A DNA stretch of 48,736 nt from Caulobacteraceae bacterium. GTDB lineage: Bacteria; Pseudomonadota; Alphaproteobacteria; Caulobacterales; Caulobacteraceae. Below are positions 38,999-47,544 of this stretch, piece after piece. Position 1 is the first letter of the stretch; the number at the start of each line of letters is the position of its first letter. The DNA lies in the NCBI GenBank assembly GCA_030446805.1, contig JAUJMO010000001.1, positions 490,005-538,740 of the forward strand. The letters run 5' to 3'. Below the pieces are notes generated by a model. It did not search any database. It was not told where the DNA came from and saw only the letters and a program-made list of their open reading frames with translations. The translations under genes were made by a program, and so were the position numbers.

Positions 38999-39418
38999 TG
39001 TGACTGCTCCCTCGCGCCCGCCTTCAGGCGGCGCCATTCCGGCCTGCCGGCCCTCTCGACAGGCTTGCAAATCCGCGACGCTGGAGCAAGCCGGACCTGA
39101 CCCCGGAGGAGCCGCTGGGCTGAATCACCGCGCAACATCACGGCCGCAGCGGTGCTCGGCGCCTAGAGTGCTTGGCTTTCCGGGGAGAATCCTTCGCCGA
39201 GACTGCGGCGAGATCCGGTCGAACTTTGGGTCCTCCAGGTTGTGGATACCGCTTCGATGTTCCTCATCAGGTCGCCTTACCGGTTCACCTGACGGCGGCG
39301 AACTAACGTCACCTGTTGGCGCCGGAGGGACCTGGCCGGAGGCGTCCCCTCGCGGATCCATGCCGGCGAAACCAGGCGCTAACCTTGCCTTAGAGTTCCC
39401 GGTGTTAGGAGCTGACGC
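38999..39418. other. 420 bp divergent intergenic region between DUF305-LVIVD and FIST genes
   Basis: It must hold the promoters of both divergent units. No gene is supported. CACCTG occurs repeatedly near 39287-39325 and GCTAACCT at 39379-39386 resembles the Caulobacter housekeeping -10 (GCTANAWC) at six of eight positions, but no matching -35 is convincing. AGGAG at 39407-39411 serves the FIST gene. Confidence 0.4.
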
Positions 39419-40603
39419 ATGAGAACGGTGTCCGCCTTCAGCACCCTGTCCGACTCTGTTGAGGCGGCCCGGCGTTCGGCGCAGGAGATTCGCGCAAAGC
39501 TGAACGGAACAGCCGACCTTCTGGTGGTCTATGCGACCCAACACCACGCGCGCCCAGAGATGATGAGCGCCTTGCGCGAGCTGATGCCGGGCTCGCAGAT
39601 CATCGGCGGAACCTCCTGTGGCGGCGTCATGACGGAGACGGGTTTCCACGCCTCGGCGGACGGCTCCATCGGGCTTCTGGGGATCGCCGATCCGGACGGG
39701 GCCTATGGAGTGGGCGCCGCGGGTCTTGAGAACGGCGCCTTCAACGCGGGCGCGTCCGCTGTCGAGCGCGCCCTGGCGGCGGCCGGGCGGGACTATGAAA
39801 CGCCCACCCTGGTCTGGTGCTGCCAGCCCCCCGGGGAAGAGGAAGGCGTGCTGGCCGGCATTCAATCGGTGATCGGGCCGAGGGCGCCCATCATTGGCGG
39901 AAGTGCGGCCGATGAGCGCCTGGAGGGCGCTTGGCGCCAATTTGGACCGGACGGCGTCTTGGACGCCCACGCCGTTGTGGCGGTGCTGTTTCCCAGCGGA
40001 CCTTACGGCGCCGCGTTCCAGAGCGGTTATGCGCCGACCGACGCAGTGGGAACCGTCACCAAGTCCGATGGTCGACGGATCATGGAGATCGACGGCCGAC
40101 CCGCGGCCGAGGTCTACAGCGGCTGGACGGACGGGGCCGTGGCCGTGCACGAAGAAGGCATGATCCTGGCCGAGAGCACGCCCACGCCGCTTGGCCGGTT
40201 GGCGGGCGAGATGGGCGGCGTGCCCATGTTCATCTTGTCTCATCCGGCCTTGGTGGGCGCGGGCGGCGACTTATCCCTCTTCACCGAAATCGCGACCGGC
40301 GACCGCGTTCACCTGATGCGCGGCTCGCCCGACTCGCTGGTCAAGCGCGCGGGCGTGGTGGTGGCGGACGCCTGCGCCAACGGCGGCTGGACCCCCGACC
40401 AGACCCAGGGCGGGCTGGTGATCTACTGCGGCGGCTGCATGCTGCATGTGCGCGAGCGCATGGATGAAGTGGTTGAGTGCGTTCGCGCCGCAATCCCAGG
40501 CGCAGCCTTTCTGGGCGCCTTCACCTTTGGCGAACAGGGCGCGATCGTGGACAACTGCAACCGTCACGGCAATCTCATGATCTCGGCCCTGACCTTCGGC
40601 TGA
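39419..40603 (+). CDS. FIST N- and C-domain ligand-sensing protein
   Basis: 394 aa, soluble, no signal peptide. The FIST_N domain (about 35-225) includes DLLVVYATQHHA, IIGGTSCGGVMTETGF and GPRAPIIGGSAADERL; the FIST_C domain (about 235-375) includes GRPAAEVYSGWTDG, LVIYCGGCMLHVRERM and IPGAAFLGAFTFGEQG. FIST proteins are thought to bind small molecules such as amino acids and are commonly encoded next to signalling proteins. AGGAG is 7 nt from ATG. The stop shares one base with the histidine kinase start (TGATG), so the two are coupled; the kinase lacks a classical periplasmic sensor, and the FIST protein may supply the input. Confidence 0.9.
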   Translation: MRTVSAFSTLSDSVEAARRSAQEIRAKLNGTADLLVVYATQHHARPEMMSALRELMPGSQIIGGTSCGGVMTETGFHASADGSIGLLGIADPDGAYGVGAAGLENGAFNAGASAVERALAAAGRDYETPTLVWCCQPPGEEEGVLAGIQSVIGPRAPIIGGSAADERLEGAWRQFGPDGVLDAHAVVAVLFPSGPYGAAFQSGYAPTDAVGTVTKSDGRRIMEIDGRPAAEVYSGWTDGAVAVHEEGMILAESTPTPLGRLAGEMGGVPMFILSHPALVGAGGDLSLFTEIATGDRVHLMRGSPDSLVKRAGVVVADACANGGWTPDQTQGGLVIYCGGCMLHVRERMDEVVECVRAAIPGAAFLGAFTFGEQGAIVDNCNRHGNLMISALTFG

Positions 40604-42348
40604 TGCTGGAGGACACAGAAAATCTGCGCGAGGCCCTGGCTTCCGCCAAGCAACTGGAAGCCGCGCTCCAGCAGCGCATCCGCGAGCAGGACATGGTGCT
40701 CAGCGGGCTCCAGACGCTGATCACCGTCGAAGACCCCGCGGCGCTGGCCGCCAAGACCTTCGACCTGCTTCGCGCATCGGTGGCGTTCGATGCGGCCCTG
40801 ATCCTGACCGTGACGGGCGAGGAGCTGGTCTGCTCGGACGCCACCGACCTGAGCGCGCTCGGCCAAAGCTGGCCGAACAGCGGCTTCCTCCGCCGGGTGG
40901 CGGACGGCCGGGCTGCGGTGGCGCCGGCCAATGTGCGTATTCCCGACTGGACGGCCGGCGCTTATCGCCCTCCGGCGGGAGCCGGACTCTATGTACCGAT
41001 CCAGCTTGCGGGCGCTTCAGGCCTGTTGGTGCTGTGCTCCCACGAACACGGCCGATACGGGTCCGGCGACCTGGCGCTTGCGACTCGTCTGACCCTCCTG
41101 GTGGCCCAGACCCTGGCTGCGCGCCAGCAGCGGCGGCTCGCCGATGAAGCCCGCCAGGCGAGTTTCGAGCGGGGCGCGGCGATCGAAGCCAATGAAGCCA
41201 AGTCCAACTTCTTGGCCAATATGAGTCACGAGATCCGCACGCCTCTGAACGGGGTGAACACCGTGGCGGAACTCCTGGGCCGCACTGACCTGTCGTCGCG
41301 GCAGTCGGACATGGTGGGACTGATCCAAGAGTCCGGCCGCACCTTGGAGCGGCTGCTCAACGACGTCCTGGACTTTTCCAAGATCGAGGCCGGCCGCCTG
41401 ACCATGGAGCACCGGCCCTTCCACCTTGAGGACACATTGGCCTCGGTGCTGGACCTGTTCGCCGCCAAGGCGGACGACAAAGGGCTTCACTTCAAGGCGG
41501 TGATGGACGCCAGCGCCCAGGGTTGGTTCGAAGGTGACCCTCTGCGCCTCCGCCAGACGGTGAGCAACCTACTGAGCAATGCGGTGAAGTTCACCAAGGC
41601 AGGGTCTGTGCGCGTCGACGTCAGCGCCGCCGATGAAGGCGCCGCGTCGCGAGTCTCCATCGTGGTGCGCGACACCGGCTGCGGCTTTTCGCAAGAGGCC
41701 GAGGGCCGCTTGTTCTCCCGCTTCGAACAAAGCCAGTCCAGCGTGACGCGTGAGTTTGGCGGGACGGGTCTGGGCCTGGCCATCTCCCGCTCGCTGGCTC
41801 AACTGATGGGCGGGGACATCACGGCGAGTTCCTCGCTCGGGATAGGCTCCGAGTTCACCCTGACCTTCCTCGCCCGTCGGAGCGCGGCTCCGGTTCAGGC
41901 GGGTGTGGGCCCAAGCCTGATGGAGGCGGTCGCGGCGCCGCGCCTGCGGATTCTGGTCGCCGAAGACAATCTGAACAATCAGAAGATCGTCGGCATGGTG
42001 CTGGAGGCGATCAGGGCGGAGGTGGTTTTCACCGAAAACGGCCGAGACGCGCTGGCCGCACTGGCGGTCCAGCAGTTCGACCTCGTTCTCATGGACCTGC
42101 AAATGCCCGTGATGGATGGCCTGACCGCCACCCGGACGCTGCGCGCACAGGAGGCGCTGAACGGCTCGGCCCGGCTGCCCGTGGTCGCCTTGTCAGCCAA
42201 CGCCATGACGCACCACGTGGCCGAGGCCTTGGAGGCCGGAACCGACGCTCACGTAGCCAAGCCGATCCGCCCCGACCTCTTGCTGTCGACGATCACCTCG
42301 TTGGTGGCGGCGCCTGGCGGAAGCGCGGCACGGACCAAGGCCGCCTGA
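40603..42348 (+). CDS. Soluble GAF-domain hybrid histidine kinase, partner of FIST protein
   Basis: 581 aa, no membrane segment. A short coiled coil (about 5-32) precedes a GAF-like domain (about 40-175, LQTLITVEDPAALAAKTFDL, LYVPIQLAGASGLLVL). HisKA has H209 in NFLANMSHEIRTPLNG. The ATPase domain has N (QTVSNLLSNAVKFT), G1 (VRDTGCGF) and G2 (FGGTGLGLAISRSL) boxes. The C-terminal receiver (about 448-570) has acidic E454-D455, phospho-acceptor D498 (LVLMDLQMPVMDG) and lysine in AKPIRPD. No output or Hpt domain is fused and no separate regulator is adjacent, so the phosphate is probably passed to an Hpt protein elsewhere. Ends 7 bp before the mgsA stop (convergent). Confidence 0.93.
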   Translation: MLEDTENLREALASAKQLEAALQQRIREQDMVLSGLQTLITVEDPAALAAKTFDLLRASVAFDAALILTVTGEELVCSDATDLSALGQSWPNSGFLRRVADGRAAVAPANVRIPDWTAGAYRPPAGAGLYVPIQLAGASGLLVLCSHEHGRYGSGDLALATRLTLLVAQTLAARQQRRLADEARQASFERGAAIEANEAKSNFLANMSHEIRTPLNGVNTVAELLGRTDLSSRQSDMVGLIQESGRTLERLLNDVLDFSKIEAGRLTMEHRPFHLEDTLASVLDLFAAKADDKGLHFKAVMDASAQGWFEGDPLRLRQTVSNLLSNAVKFTKAGSVRVDVSAADEGAASRVSIVVRDTGCGFSQEAEGRLFSRFEQSQSSVTREFGGTGLGLAISRSLAQLMGGDITASSSLGIGSEFTLTFLARRSAAPVQAGVGPSLMEAVAAPRLRILVAEDNLNNQKIVGMVLEAIRAEVVFTENGRDALAALAVQQFDLVLMDLQMPVMDGLTATRTLRAQEALNGSARLPVVALSANAMTHHVAEALEAGTDAHVAKPIRPDLLLSTITSLVAAPGGSAARTKAA

Positions 42349-42355
42349 GACGCCG

Positions 42356-42847
42356 CTATGCGACCAGGCTGAGCCCGGTCCGCGCGGGCTCCTCGACGTA
42401 GACCCGCGCCGACCGCTCCTCGATGAAGCCGGACTGGAGCAACAGGCTGGCGGTACGCTGATTGAAGGCGCAGGGGATGTCGTAAACCAAGGCCAGGCGC
42501 ATCAACGCCTTGACGTCGACGTCATGCGGCAGGTTCGACAACCCGTCCACGAAGAAGATCAACGCCCCGAGTTCGCCTTCCGCGATCAAGGCGCCGATCT
42601 GCTGGTCGCCGCCGAAGGGACCGCTCTTCAGGCGCGTGACGTCCAGTTCGGGGCAGGCCTCCGCTACACGTCCGCCCGTGGTGCCGGTGGCCACGATCTC
42701 GCACCGGCTTAGCAGCGATCGATGATCGACCGCCCAAGCCGTCAGGTCGTCCTTGAGGGCGTCGTGAGCGACCAGGGCCACGCGGAGCGGATGGGCTCCA
42801 CCGTCCGAAGCGGGGGCCCGGCGACCGGCGACGGCGTCATCGTACAT
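42356..42847 (-). CDS. mgsA: Methylglyoxal synthase
   Basis: 163 aa. It converts dihydroxyacetone phosphate to methylglyoxal and phosphate, a bypass of lower glycolysis. Catalytic residues by comparison with E. coli MgsA: H28 (ALVAHDALK), D81 in [18 protein letters not shown]101 in IFFVDGL, H108 and D111 in [15 protein letters not shown]. The phosphate-binding TGTTGGR is present. The N-terminus is about 9 residues longer than in E. coli. An inverted repeat lies about 80 bp upstream of the start. It is transcribed toward the histidine kinase. Confidence 0.95.
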   Translation of the reverse strand: MYDDAVAGRRAPASDGGAHPLRVALVAHDALKDDLTAWAVDHRSLLSRCEIVATGTTGGRVAEACPELDVTRLKSGPFGGDQQIGALIAEGELGALIFFVDGLSNLPHDVDVKALMRLALVYDIPCAFNQRTASLLLQSGFIEERSARVYVEEPARTGLSLVA

Positions 42848-42919
42848 CTGGGCCGACCTCCCGTCGGACCCAGGGCGGATGGGAGCCGACAGCCGCCAAC
42901 AAACACATCCTAACAGGAA

Positions 42920-42961
42920 GTTAAAGCCAAGCTTGGTTAACGGGCGTCAGAAAAGCTTGGC
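42920..42961. repeat. Nested inverted repeats upstream of mgsA
   Basis: 9 bp perfect arms GCCAAGCTT (42926-42934) and AAGCTTGGC (42953-42961) are 18 bp apart. The left arm lies in a tighter palindrome, GTTAA, 2 nt, CCAAGCTTGG, TTAAC. Such AT-containing symmetry in GC-rich DNA is a plausible operator for mgsA. Confidence 0.45.
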
Positions 42962-43165
42962 AGAAGCTTTCGCGTCACAGGGCGGGCGTCGGCTCGGGTA
43001 GGAAGGTGGGATCTACCGACGGCTCGGCCTCGCTCGGCACGACCACGTGGACGGTGGTTCTACATCAAGGAGCCTCGGATGCCCTGCGCCGCGTGGTGTC
43101 CTCGCCAGCGGAGAGGTGTGGAGGCGACCCGATCGGAAGCTCTCCTCCTTGCGCCGTTCGGCAAC

Positions 43166-43219
43166 TTGACATTAACTAAGAACGTCCAGAGAACATCTCG
43201 GAACGTTCCCGCCTTGTTC
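43166..43219 (+). promoter_or_regulatory. lexA promoter with two LexA (SOS) operators
   Basis: The alphaproteobacterial LexA site is GTTC-N7-GTTC. It occurs exactly at 43205-43219 (GTTC at 43205 and 43216) and, in the opposite orientation (GAAC-N7-GAAC), at 43180-43194. A -35-like TTGACA is at 43166-43171. The lexA ATG is 29 nt after the second site. This arrangement indicates LexA autoregulation. The -10 element is not clear. Confidence 0.85.
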
Positions 43220-43248
43220 GCCGGCGGGGCGAAGTCGAGGGAAACACC

Positions 43249-43947
43249 ATGCTGACGAAGAAACAGCACGAACTGCTCATGTTCATCCACGAGCGGCTCA
43301 AGGAGACCGGCGTGTCCCCCTCGTTCGACGAGATGAAGGAGGCGCTCGATCTCGCCTCCAAGTCCGGCATCCACCGCCTGATCACCGCGCTCGAAGAGCG
43401 CGGCTTCCTTCGTCGCCTGCCTCACCGCGCCCGCGCCCTGGAAGTTGTGCGCCTGCCCGAGCAGGCCACCTCCGCCGCGCCGGCGCGGGGCCGTCAGGCC
43501 TTCAGCCCCCGCCTGGTGGAGCCCGCCGCCCCGCAGGCGGGGCTCCCGGCCGCCGCGAACGACGTGCGCGACCTGCCGATCCTGGGCCGCATCGCCGCGG
43601 GCACCCCGATCGAAGCCATCCAGCACGAGCGCGACCGGGTCCAGATGCCGGAAGCCATGCTGGGCGCGGGCGAGCATTACGTTCTCGAGGTCCAGGGCGA
43701 TTCGATGATCAACGCCGGCATCCTCGACGGCGACCTGGTGGTGATCAAGAAGACCGACACCGCCAACTCCGGAGAGATCGTCGTCGCTCTGGTGATGGAT
43801 GAGGAAGCCACGCTCAAGCGCTTGAGGAAGCGAGGTGGATCCATCGCTCTGGAAGCCGCCAATCCGGCCTATGAGACCCGCATCTTCGGCCCGGACCAGG
43901 TCCGGGTCCAGGGTCGGCTGGTGGGCCTCATGCGCCGCTACCATTGA
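43249..43947 (+). CDS. lexA: LexA repressor
   Basis: 232 aa. The winged-helix DNA-binding domain is about 1-66 ([39 protein letters not shown]), matching the variant that reads GTTC-N7-GTTC. The self-cleavage bond is A117-G118 (GRIAAGTP); the catalytic dyad is S152 ([10 protein letters not shown]) and K190 (EEATLKRL). An Ala/Pro-rich hinge (about 70-105) is longer than in E. coli LexA, typical of alphaproteobacteria. The end overlaps comEC by 20 nt tail to tail. Confidence 0.97.
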   Translation: MLTKKQHELLMFIHERLKETGVSPSFDEMKEALDLASKSGIHRLITALEERGFLRRLPHRARALEVVRLPEQATSAAPARGRQAFSPRLVEPAAPQAGLPAAANDVRDLPILGRIAAGTPIEAIQHERDRVQMPEAMLGAGEHYVLEVQGDSMINAGILDGDLVVIKKTDTANSGEIVVALVMDEEATLKRLRKRGGSIALEAANPAYETRIFGPDQVRVQGRLVGLMRRYH

Positions 43948-46099
43948 GTTCGGAGCGGGTGGTCCAGGGCCGGTCGCCGCGCAACTCCTGCGCCCAAACC
44001 AGCCGCCACCCGGTCCCCTCCCGCCAGATCTCCACTGACCCGCCGCTGGTGAAGTCCTCGGCTCCGAGCACCAATGCGCCCCGGCACGGCCCGAGGTCCT
44101 CCGGCCGCGAGCCCCGTAACACCACCACGTCGGCTCCGCTGCAGAGCTCCGCCCATCGCTCCGGCTTGGGCGGCTTGCGATAAGCGTACGACGACAGCCG
44201 GAGCCCTTCGCCGGTGGTTATGCAGTGCGTCCGCCGGCACTGGAACCGCGTTTTGCCGTCCAGCGCCGACAGCCCTCGGCGTCGCGCCCAGAGATCCGCC
44301 GCGAAGGTCTGCCGCTCCGGGCGCATGAACTCCGCCCGCCGCCCGCTCACCAGGGCCGCCTGCCCGCCCCCGTCCGAGATCCAGAGGTCCGGCGGCTCCG
44401 CCCGAGGCCAGATCAGCACCGCCGCCGCGAACGGCAGCCCGATCCACCTGAACCTGCCGTCCCACAGACACACCCAGAGAACACCCAGGAATGCGACGGG
44501 CAGCGCCAGGGCGGGCGCGCTGCCGATCACCTGCACGGCCCCGGGCAGGGCGGAGACCCGCTCCGCCGCGTCCAGCATCAAGCCGGTCCCCAGCCCGGCC
44601 ACGGCCAGAAACGGTCCCCCCATTCCCACCAACTCCAGCACCGCCCCCAGCGCCAGGGCCGGCATGATGAGAAAGGTCGATAGCGGCGCGGTCACCAGGT
44701 TCGCCAGCAGCCCGTACGAGGCCATGCGATTGAAGTGCTGGATGGCGAAAGGGCCGGTGGCCAGCCCCGCGACGAAGCTGACAGCGGCCGAGGCCAGGGC
44801 CCATCCCGCCGCCCGCTGGATCAGCACGATGGCCCAAGGCGCATTGATCTCCCGCACCCTCCGCGGCCACCGCTCGGCCAGTGCGACCAGGGCGGCGGTC
44901 GCGGCGAAGGACATCTGGAAGCCCGGCTGCACGACCGCCTCCGGCTGCAGGATCAGCACGATCAGCGCCGCTATGGCGAGCGCCCGCAGGGTGATGGCCC
45001 TGCGCCCCAGCAGGATGGCGAGGAAGGCCACGCTGTAGGTCACCGCGGCCCGCACCGCCGGCGATGGCGCGCCCGATACGATCAGATAGGCGCCCACGGC
45101 CACCAGCCCCGCAACCGCGGCCGCCTTTTTCCCGTCGACCCGCAGCACCGCCCAGGGCCATGCGGCCAACCCCAGCCTCACGGCGAAAAAGATGAAGCCG
45201 CCGACCACCGCCATGTGCAGCCCGGAGATGGACAGCACATGGGCCAGCCCGCTGTCGCGCATGTCGTCCAACAGCTCGCGCGTGAGCCAGGCCTCGTGCC
45301 CGGTGGTCATGGCCGCCGCGACGCCACCCTCGCGGGGCCCCAGCCTGTCCACGATGCGGCGAGCCAGGCTCCAGCGGAACCCGTTCACGTCCATGGCCAG
45401 CCGCAACGAACCGCTCTGCGGCTCCGCCAAGCTGATCAACTGGGGCGCCTTGACCGCGAAGCCCACGCCCCCGATCCGCTTGAAAAAGGTGTCCCGCGCG
45501 AAGTCGTAGGCCCCAGGGCTGGCCGGCCCCGGGGGCGGGTTCAGGATGGCGATCAGACGCACGGCCGAGCCCGGGCCGTAGATGTCGGTCGGGTCGACGG
45601 TGACGCGGATTCGCTCGGGCAAGCGTTCCACGCCCGAGATCCGCGTGGGCCACAGGATGAGCCGCCCGCCCGCCGCGCCCGGACTGTCCACGTCCAGGAC
45701 CCAGCCTTCAATCAGCGCCGGCCCCACCCGGCCGGGCAGCACGGGCGCGGCGACCTGGGCCGTCCTCAGCTTGGCGGTCGCAAAGCCGACAGCGCCGAAG
45801 GCCAGGAGAAAGGCTGGCAGGATCAGCCAGGCCCGATTGCTTCGCTGCGCCAGGAGGACCCCGGCCAAGGTCGCCAGCACAGGCATGAGCGCGCTCCCCC
45901 AGCCCGGCTCGCTGCGCAGCGCGAAATAGGCGGCGCAGCCGCCGCCGAAAGCCACGGGCGCCCACAGGAACCAGCGCTCCACCTGAGCGGCGAGCTCCCC
46001 GCGGACCACCGCGGCCAGCGCACCCGTGCGACCTTGCCGGGCCTCGACCGGCCCGCGATAAGGGCCCGCCCCCCGCAGCCCGGTGTTCTCCGCCCCCAT
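43928..46099 (-). CDS. comEC: ComEC/Rec2 family DNA-uptake channel protein
   Basis: About 723 aa from ATG at 46099 (frame open to 46132, inside gltX). The N-terminal DUF4131 part has several hydrophobic segments; the ComEC/Rec2 competence domain follows with [20 protein letters not shown] and [19 protein letters not shown], and a series of membrane helices. The C-terminal region (from about 590) has the position of the metallo-beta-lactamase domain but no HXHXDH-like zinc motif, as in other Caulobacterales. In competent bacteria ComEC carries single-stranded DNA across the inner membrane. It shares its start region with gltX and overlaps lexA at the stop. Confidence 0.93.
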   Translation of the reverse strand: MGAENTGLRGAGPYRGPVEARQGRTGALAAVVRGELAAQVERWFLWAPVAFGGGCAAYFALRSEPGWGSALMPVLATLAGVLLAQRSNRAWLILPAFLLAFGAVGFATAKLRTAQVAAPVLPGRVGPALIEGWVLDVDSPGAAGGRLILWPTRISGVERLPERIRVTVDPTDIYGPGSAVRLIAILNPPPGPASPGAYDFARDTFFKRIGGVGFAVKAPQLISLAEPQSGSLRLAMDVNGFRWSLARRIVDRLGPREGGVAAAMTTGHEAWLTRELLDDMRDSGLAHVLSISGLHMAVVGGFIFFAVRLGLAAWPWAVLRVDGKKAAAVAGLVAVGAYLIVSGAPSPAVRAAVTYSVAFLAILLGRRAITLRALAIAALIVLILQPEAVVQPGFQMSFAATAALVALAERWPRRVREINAPWAIVLIQRAAGWALASAAVSFVAGLATGPFAIQHFNRMASYGLLANLVTAPLSTFLIMPALALGAVLELVGMGGPFLAVAGLGTGLMLDAAERVSALPGAVQVIGSAPALALPVAFLGVLWVCLWDGRFRWIGLPFAAAVLIWPRAEPPDLWISDGGGQAALVSGRRAEFMRPERQTFAADLWARRRGLSALDGKTRFQCRRTHCITTGEGLRLSSYAYRKPPKPERWAELCSGADVVVLRGSRPEDLGPCRGALVLGAEDFTSGGSVEIWREGTGWRLVWAQELRGDRPWTTRSELNGSGA

Positions 46100-47492
46100 G
46101 ACCGTCGTCACGCGCTTCGCCCCCTCCCCCACGGGCTATCTGCACATAGGAGGCGCACGAACGGCGCTGTTCAACAAGCTTTTCGCCAAGGCGCGCGGCG
46201 GCCGCTTCCTCCTGCGGATCGAGGACACCGACCGCGAACGGTCCACCGAGGCCGCAGTTCAGGCCATCTTCGACGGCCTGAACTGGCTCGAACTGGAGCC
46301 CGACGCGACGCCGGTGTTCCAGCACCAACAGGCCGACCGCCACCGGGAGGTCGTGGAGGACCTGCTTGCGCGGGGAGCGGCCTATCGCGACTGGCTCACG
46401 GCTGCCGAGCTGGAAGAGGCGCGAGACGCCGCCCGGGCGGAAGGCCGGAACTTCGTGTCCCCCTGGCGCGATCGCGATCCCGACGAGGGCGCGCTGGATC
46501 AGCCCCACGCGGTGCGCTTCCGTCGCCCGCTGGAGGGCGAGACGGTGGTCGAAGATCTGGTGCAAGGCTCTGTCCGATTCGCCGACAGGGACCTGGACGA
46601 CCTTGTGCTGCTACGCTCGGACGGCGCGCCCACCTACAACCTGGCCGTGGTGGTGGACGACCACGACATGGGCGTGACCCACGTCATCCGCGGCGACGAC
46701 CACCTGAACAACGCCGCGCGCCAACAGCTGATCTACCAGGCCTTGGGGTGGCCCGTCCCGGCCTTTGCGCACGTGCCGCTGATCCACGGCCCGGACGGGG
46801 CCAAGCTGTCCAAGCGGCACGGCGCCCAGGCGGTGGGCGACTTCGCCGAGATGGGCTACCTGCCCGAGGCCGTTCGCAACTACCTGGCCCGACTCGGCTG
46901 GTCGCATGGGGACGAGGAGATCTTCGACGACGCCCAGGCCACGGCCTGGTTCGACGTCGCCGACGTGAACCGCGCTCCCGCCCGGTTGGATTGGGACAAG
47001 CTCAACTTCCTCAACGCCCACTACCTGCGCGAGGCGGACGAAACACGCCTGACCCGGCTGGTGCTGGATCACCTTGGCCGAGCGGCGGAGGTGGATGGAG
47101 ACACCGAAGATCGCATTCGCCGCGCCCTAGCGCTGGTCAAGGAACGGGCCAAAACGATCGTCGAACTGGCGGAGGTGCTGGCCTTCGCGCTCAGGCGACG
47201 GCCCTTGAGCCTGGACAACAAGATTCAGGCGGCCTTGGCCGGAGAGACCGGCGCACGTCTCTCGCGCTTGCGGACCGGCCTGGAGAGCGCCTCCTGGACC
47301 GTGCCGACGCTGGACGGCCTCCTGCACGACTTCGCGGCCAGCGAGGGTGTGGGCCTGGGCAAGTTCGGGCCCACGCTCCGCGGCGTGCTTTCCGGCGGGG
47401 CGCCCGCTCCGGGGCTGTCGGAGACCCTGGTCGCGCTTGGACGGGAGGAGGCGTTGGGACGCCTTAACGACGCTCTTGGACCGGCCGGGTGA
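46098..47492 (+). CDS. gltX: Glutamyl-tRNA synthetase
   Basis: 464 aa from ATG at 46098; an in-frame GTG at 46083 is the alternative. The class I HIGH motif is at about 10-20 (SPTGYLHIGGAR), KMSKS-type at GAKLSKRHGAQ, plus LLRIEDTDRERST and VVVDDHDMGVTHVIRGDDHL. Length fits bacterial GluRS. Many alphaproteobacteria have two GltX copies, one charging tRNA-Gln for later amidation; this copy's specificity cannot be decided. No Shine-Dalgarno is obvious. The start codon lies back to back with the comEC start. gltA follows after 52 bp. Confidence 0.96.
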   Translation: MTVVTRFAPSPTGYLHIGGARTALFNKLFAKARGGRFLLRIEDTDRERSTEAAVQAIFDGLNWLELEPDATPVFQHQQADRHREVVEDLLARGAAYRDWLTAAELEEARDAARAEGRNFVSPWRDRDPDEGALDQPHAVRFRRPLEGETVVEDLVQGSVRFADRDLDDLVLLRSDGAPTYNLAVVVDDHDMGVTHVIRGDDHLNNAARQQLIYQALGWPVPAFAHVPLIHGPDGAKLSKRHGAQAVGDFAEMGYLPEAVRNYLARLGWSHGDEEIFDDAQATAWFDVADVNRAPARLDWDKLNFLNAHYLREADETRLTRLVLDHLGRAAEVDGDTEDRIRRALALVKERAKTIVELAEVLAFALRRRPLSLDNKIQAALAGETGARLSRLRTGLESASWTVPTLDGLLHDFAASEGVGLGKFGPTLRGVLSGGAPAPGLSETLVALGREEALGRLNDALGPAG

Positions 47493-47544
47493 GGCGTTAT
47501 AAGCACTGCAACATGAGCGGCCTCGGCGGCTCCGGGAGATGTGC

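Larger units (their letters stand above)
42848..43248. other. 401 bp divergent region between mgsA and lexA
   Basis: It contains an inverted repeat near the mgsA side (42926-42961) and the lexA promoter with two LexA operators on the other side, both listed separately. A 58-codon reading frame (43079-43255) with a good AAGGAG site exists but covers the lexA promoter and is not supported. Nothing else recognised. Confidence 0.5.

Noticed and set aside
39125-40243. Long minus-strand open frame opposite the FIST gene
   Set aside because: The plus-strand FIST protein has clear family motifs; the opposite frame has none and reflects GC-rich codon bias. The same applies to other long antisense frames in the window.
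43079-43255. 58-codon plus-strand frame with AAGGAG upstream of lexA
   Set aside because: It covers the lexA -35 and both LexA operators and ends inside lexA; its translation shows no family pattern. The ribosome-site match is probably chance.
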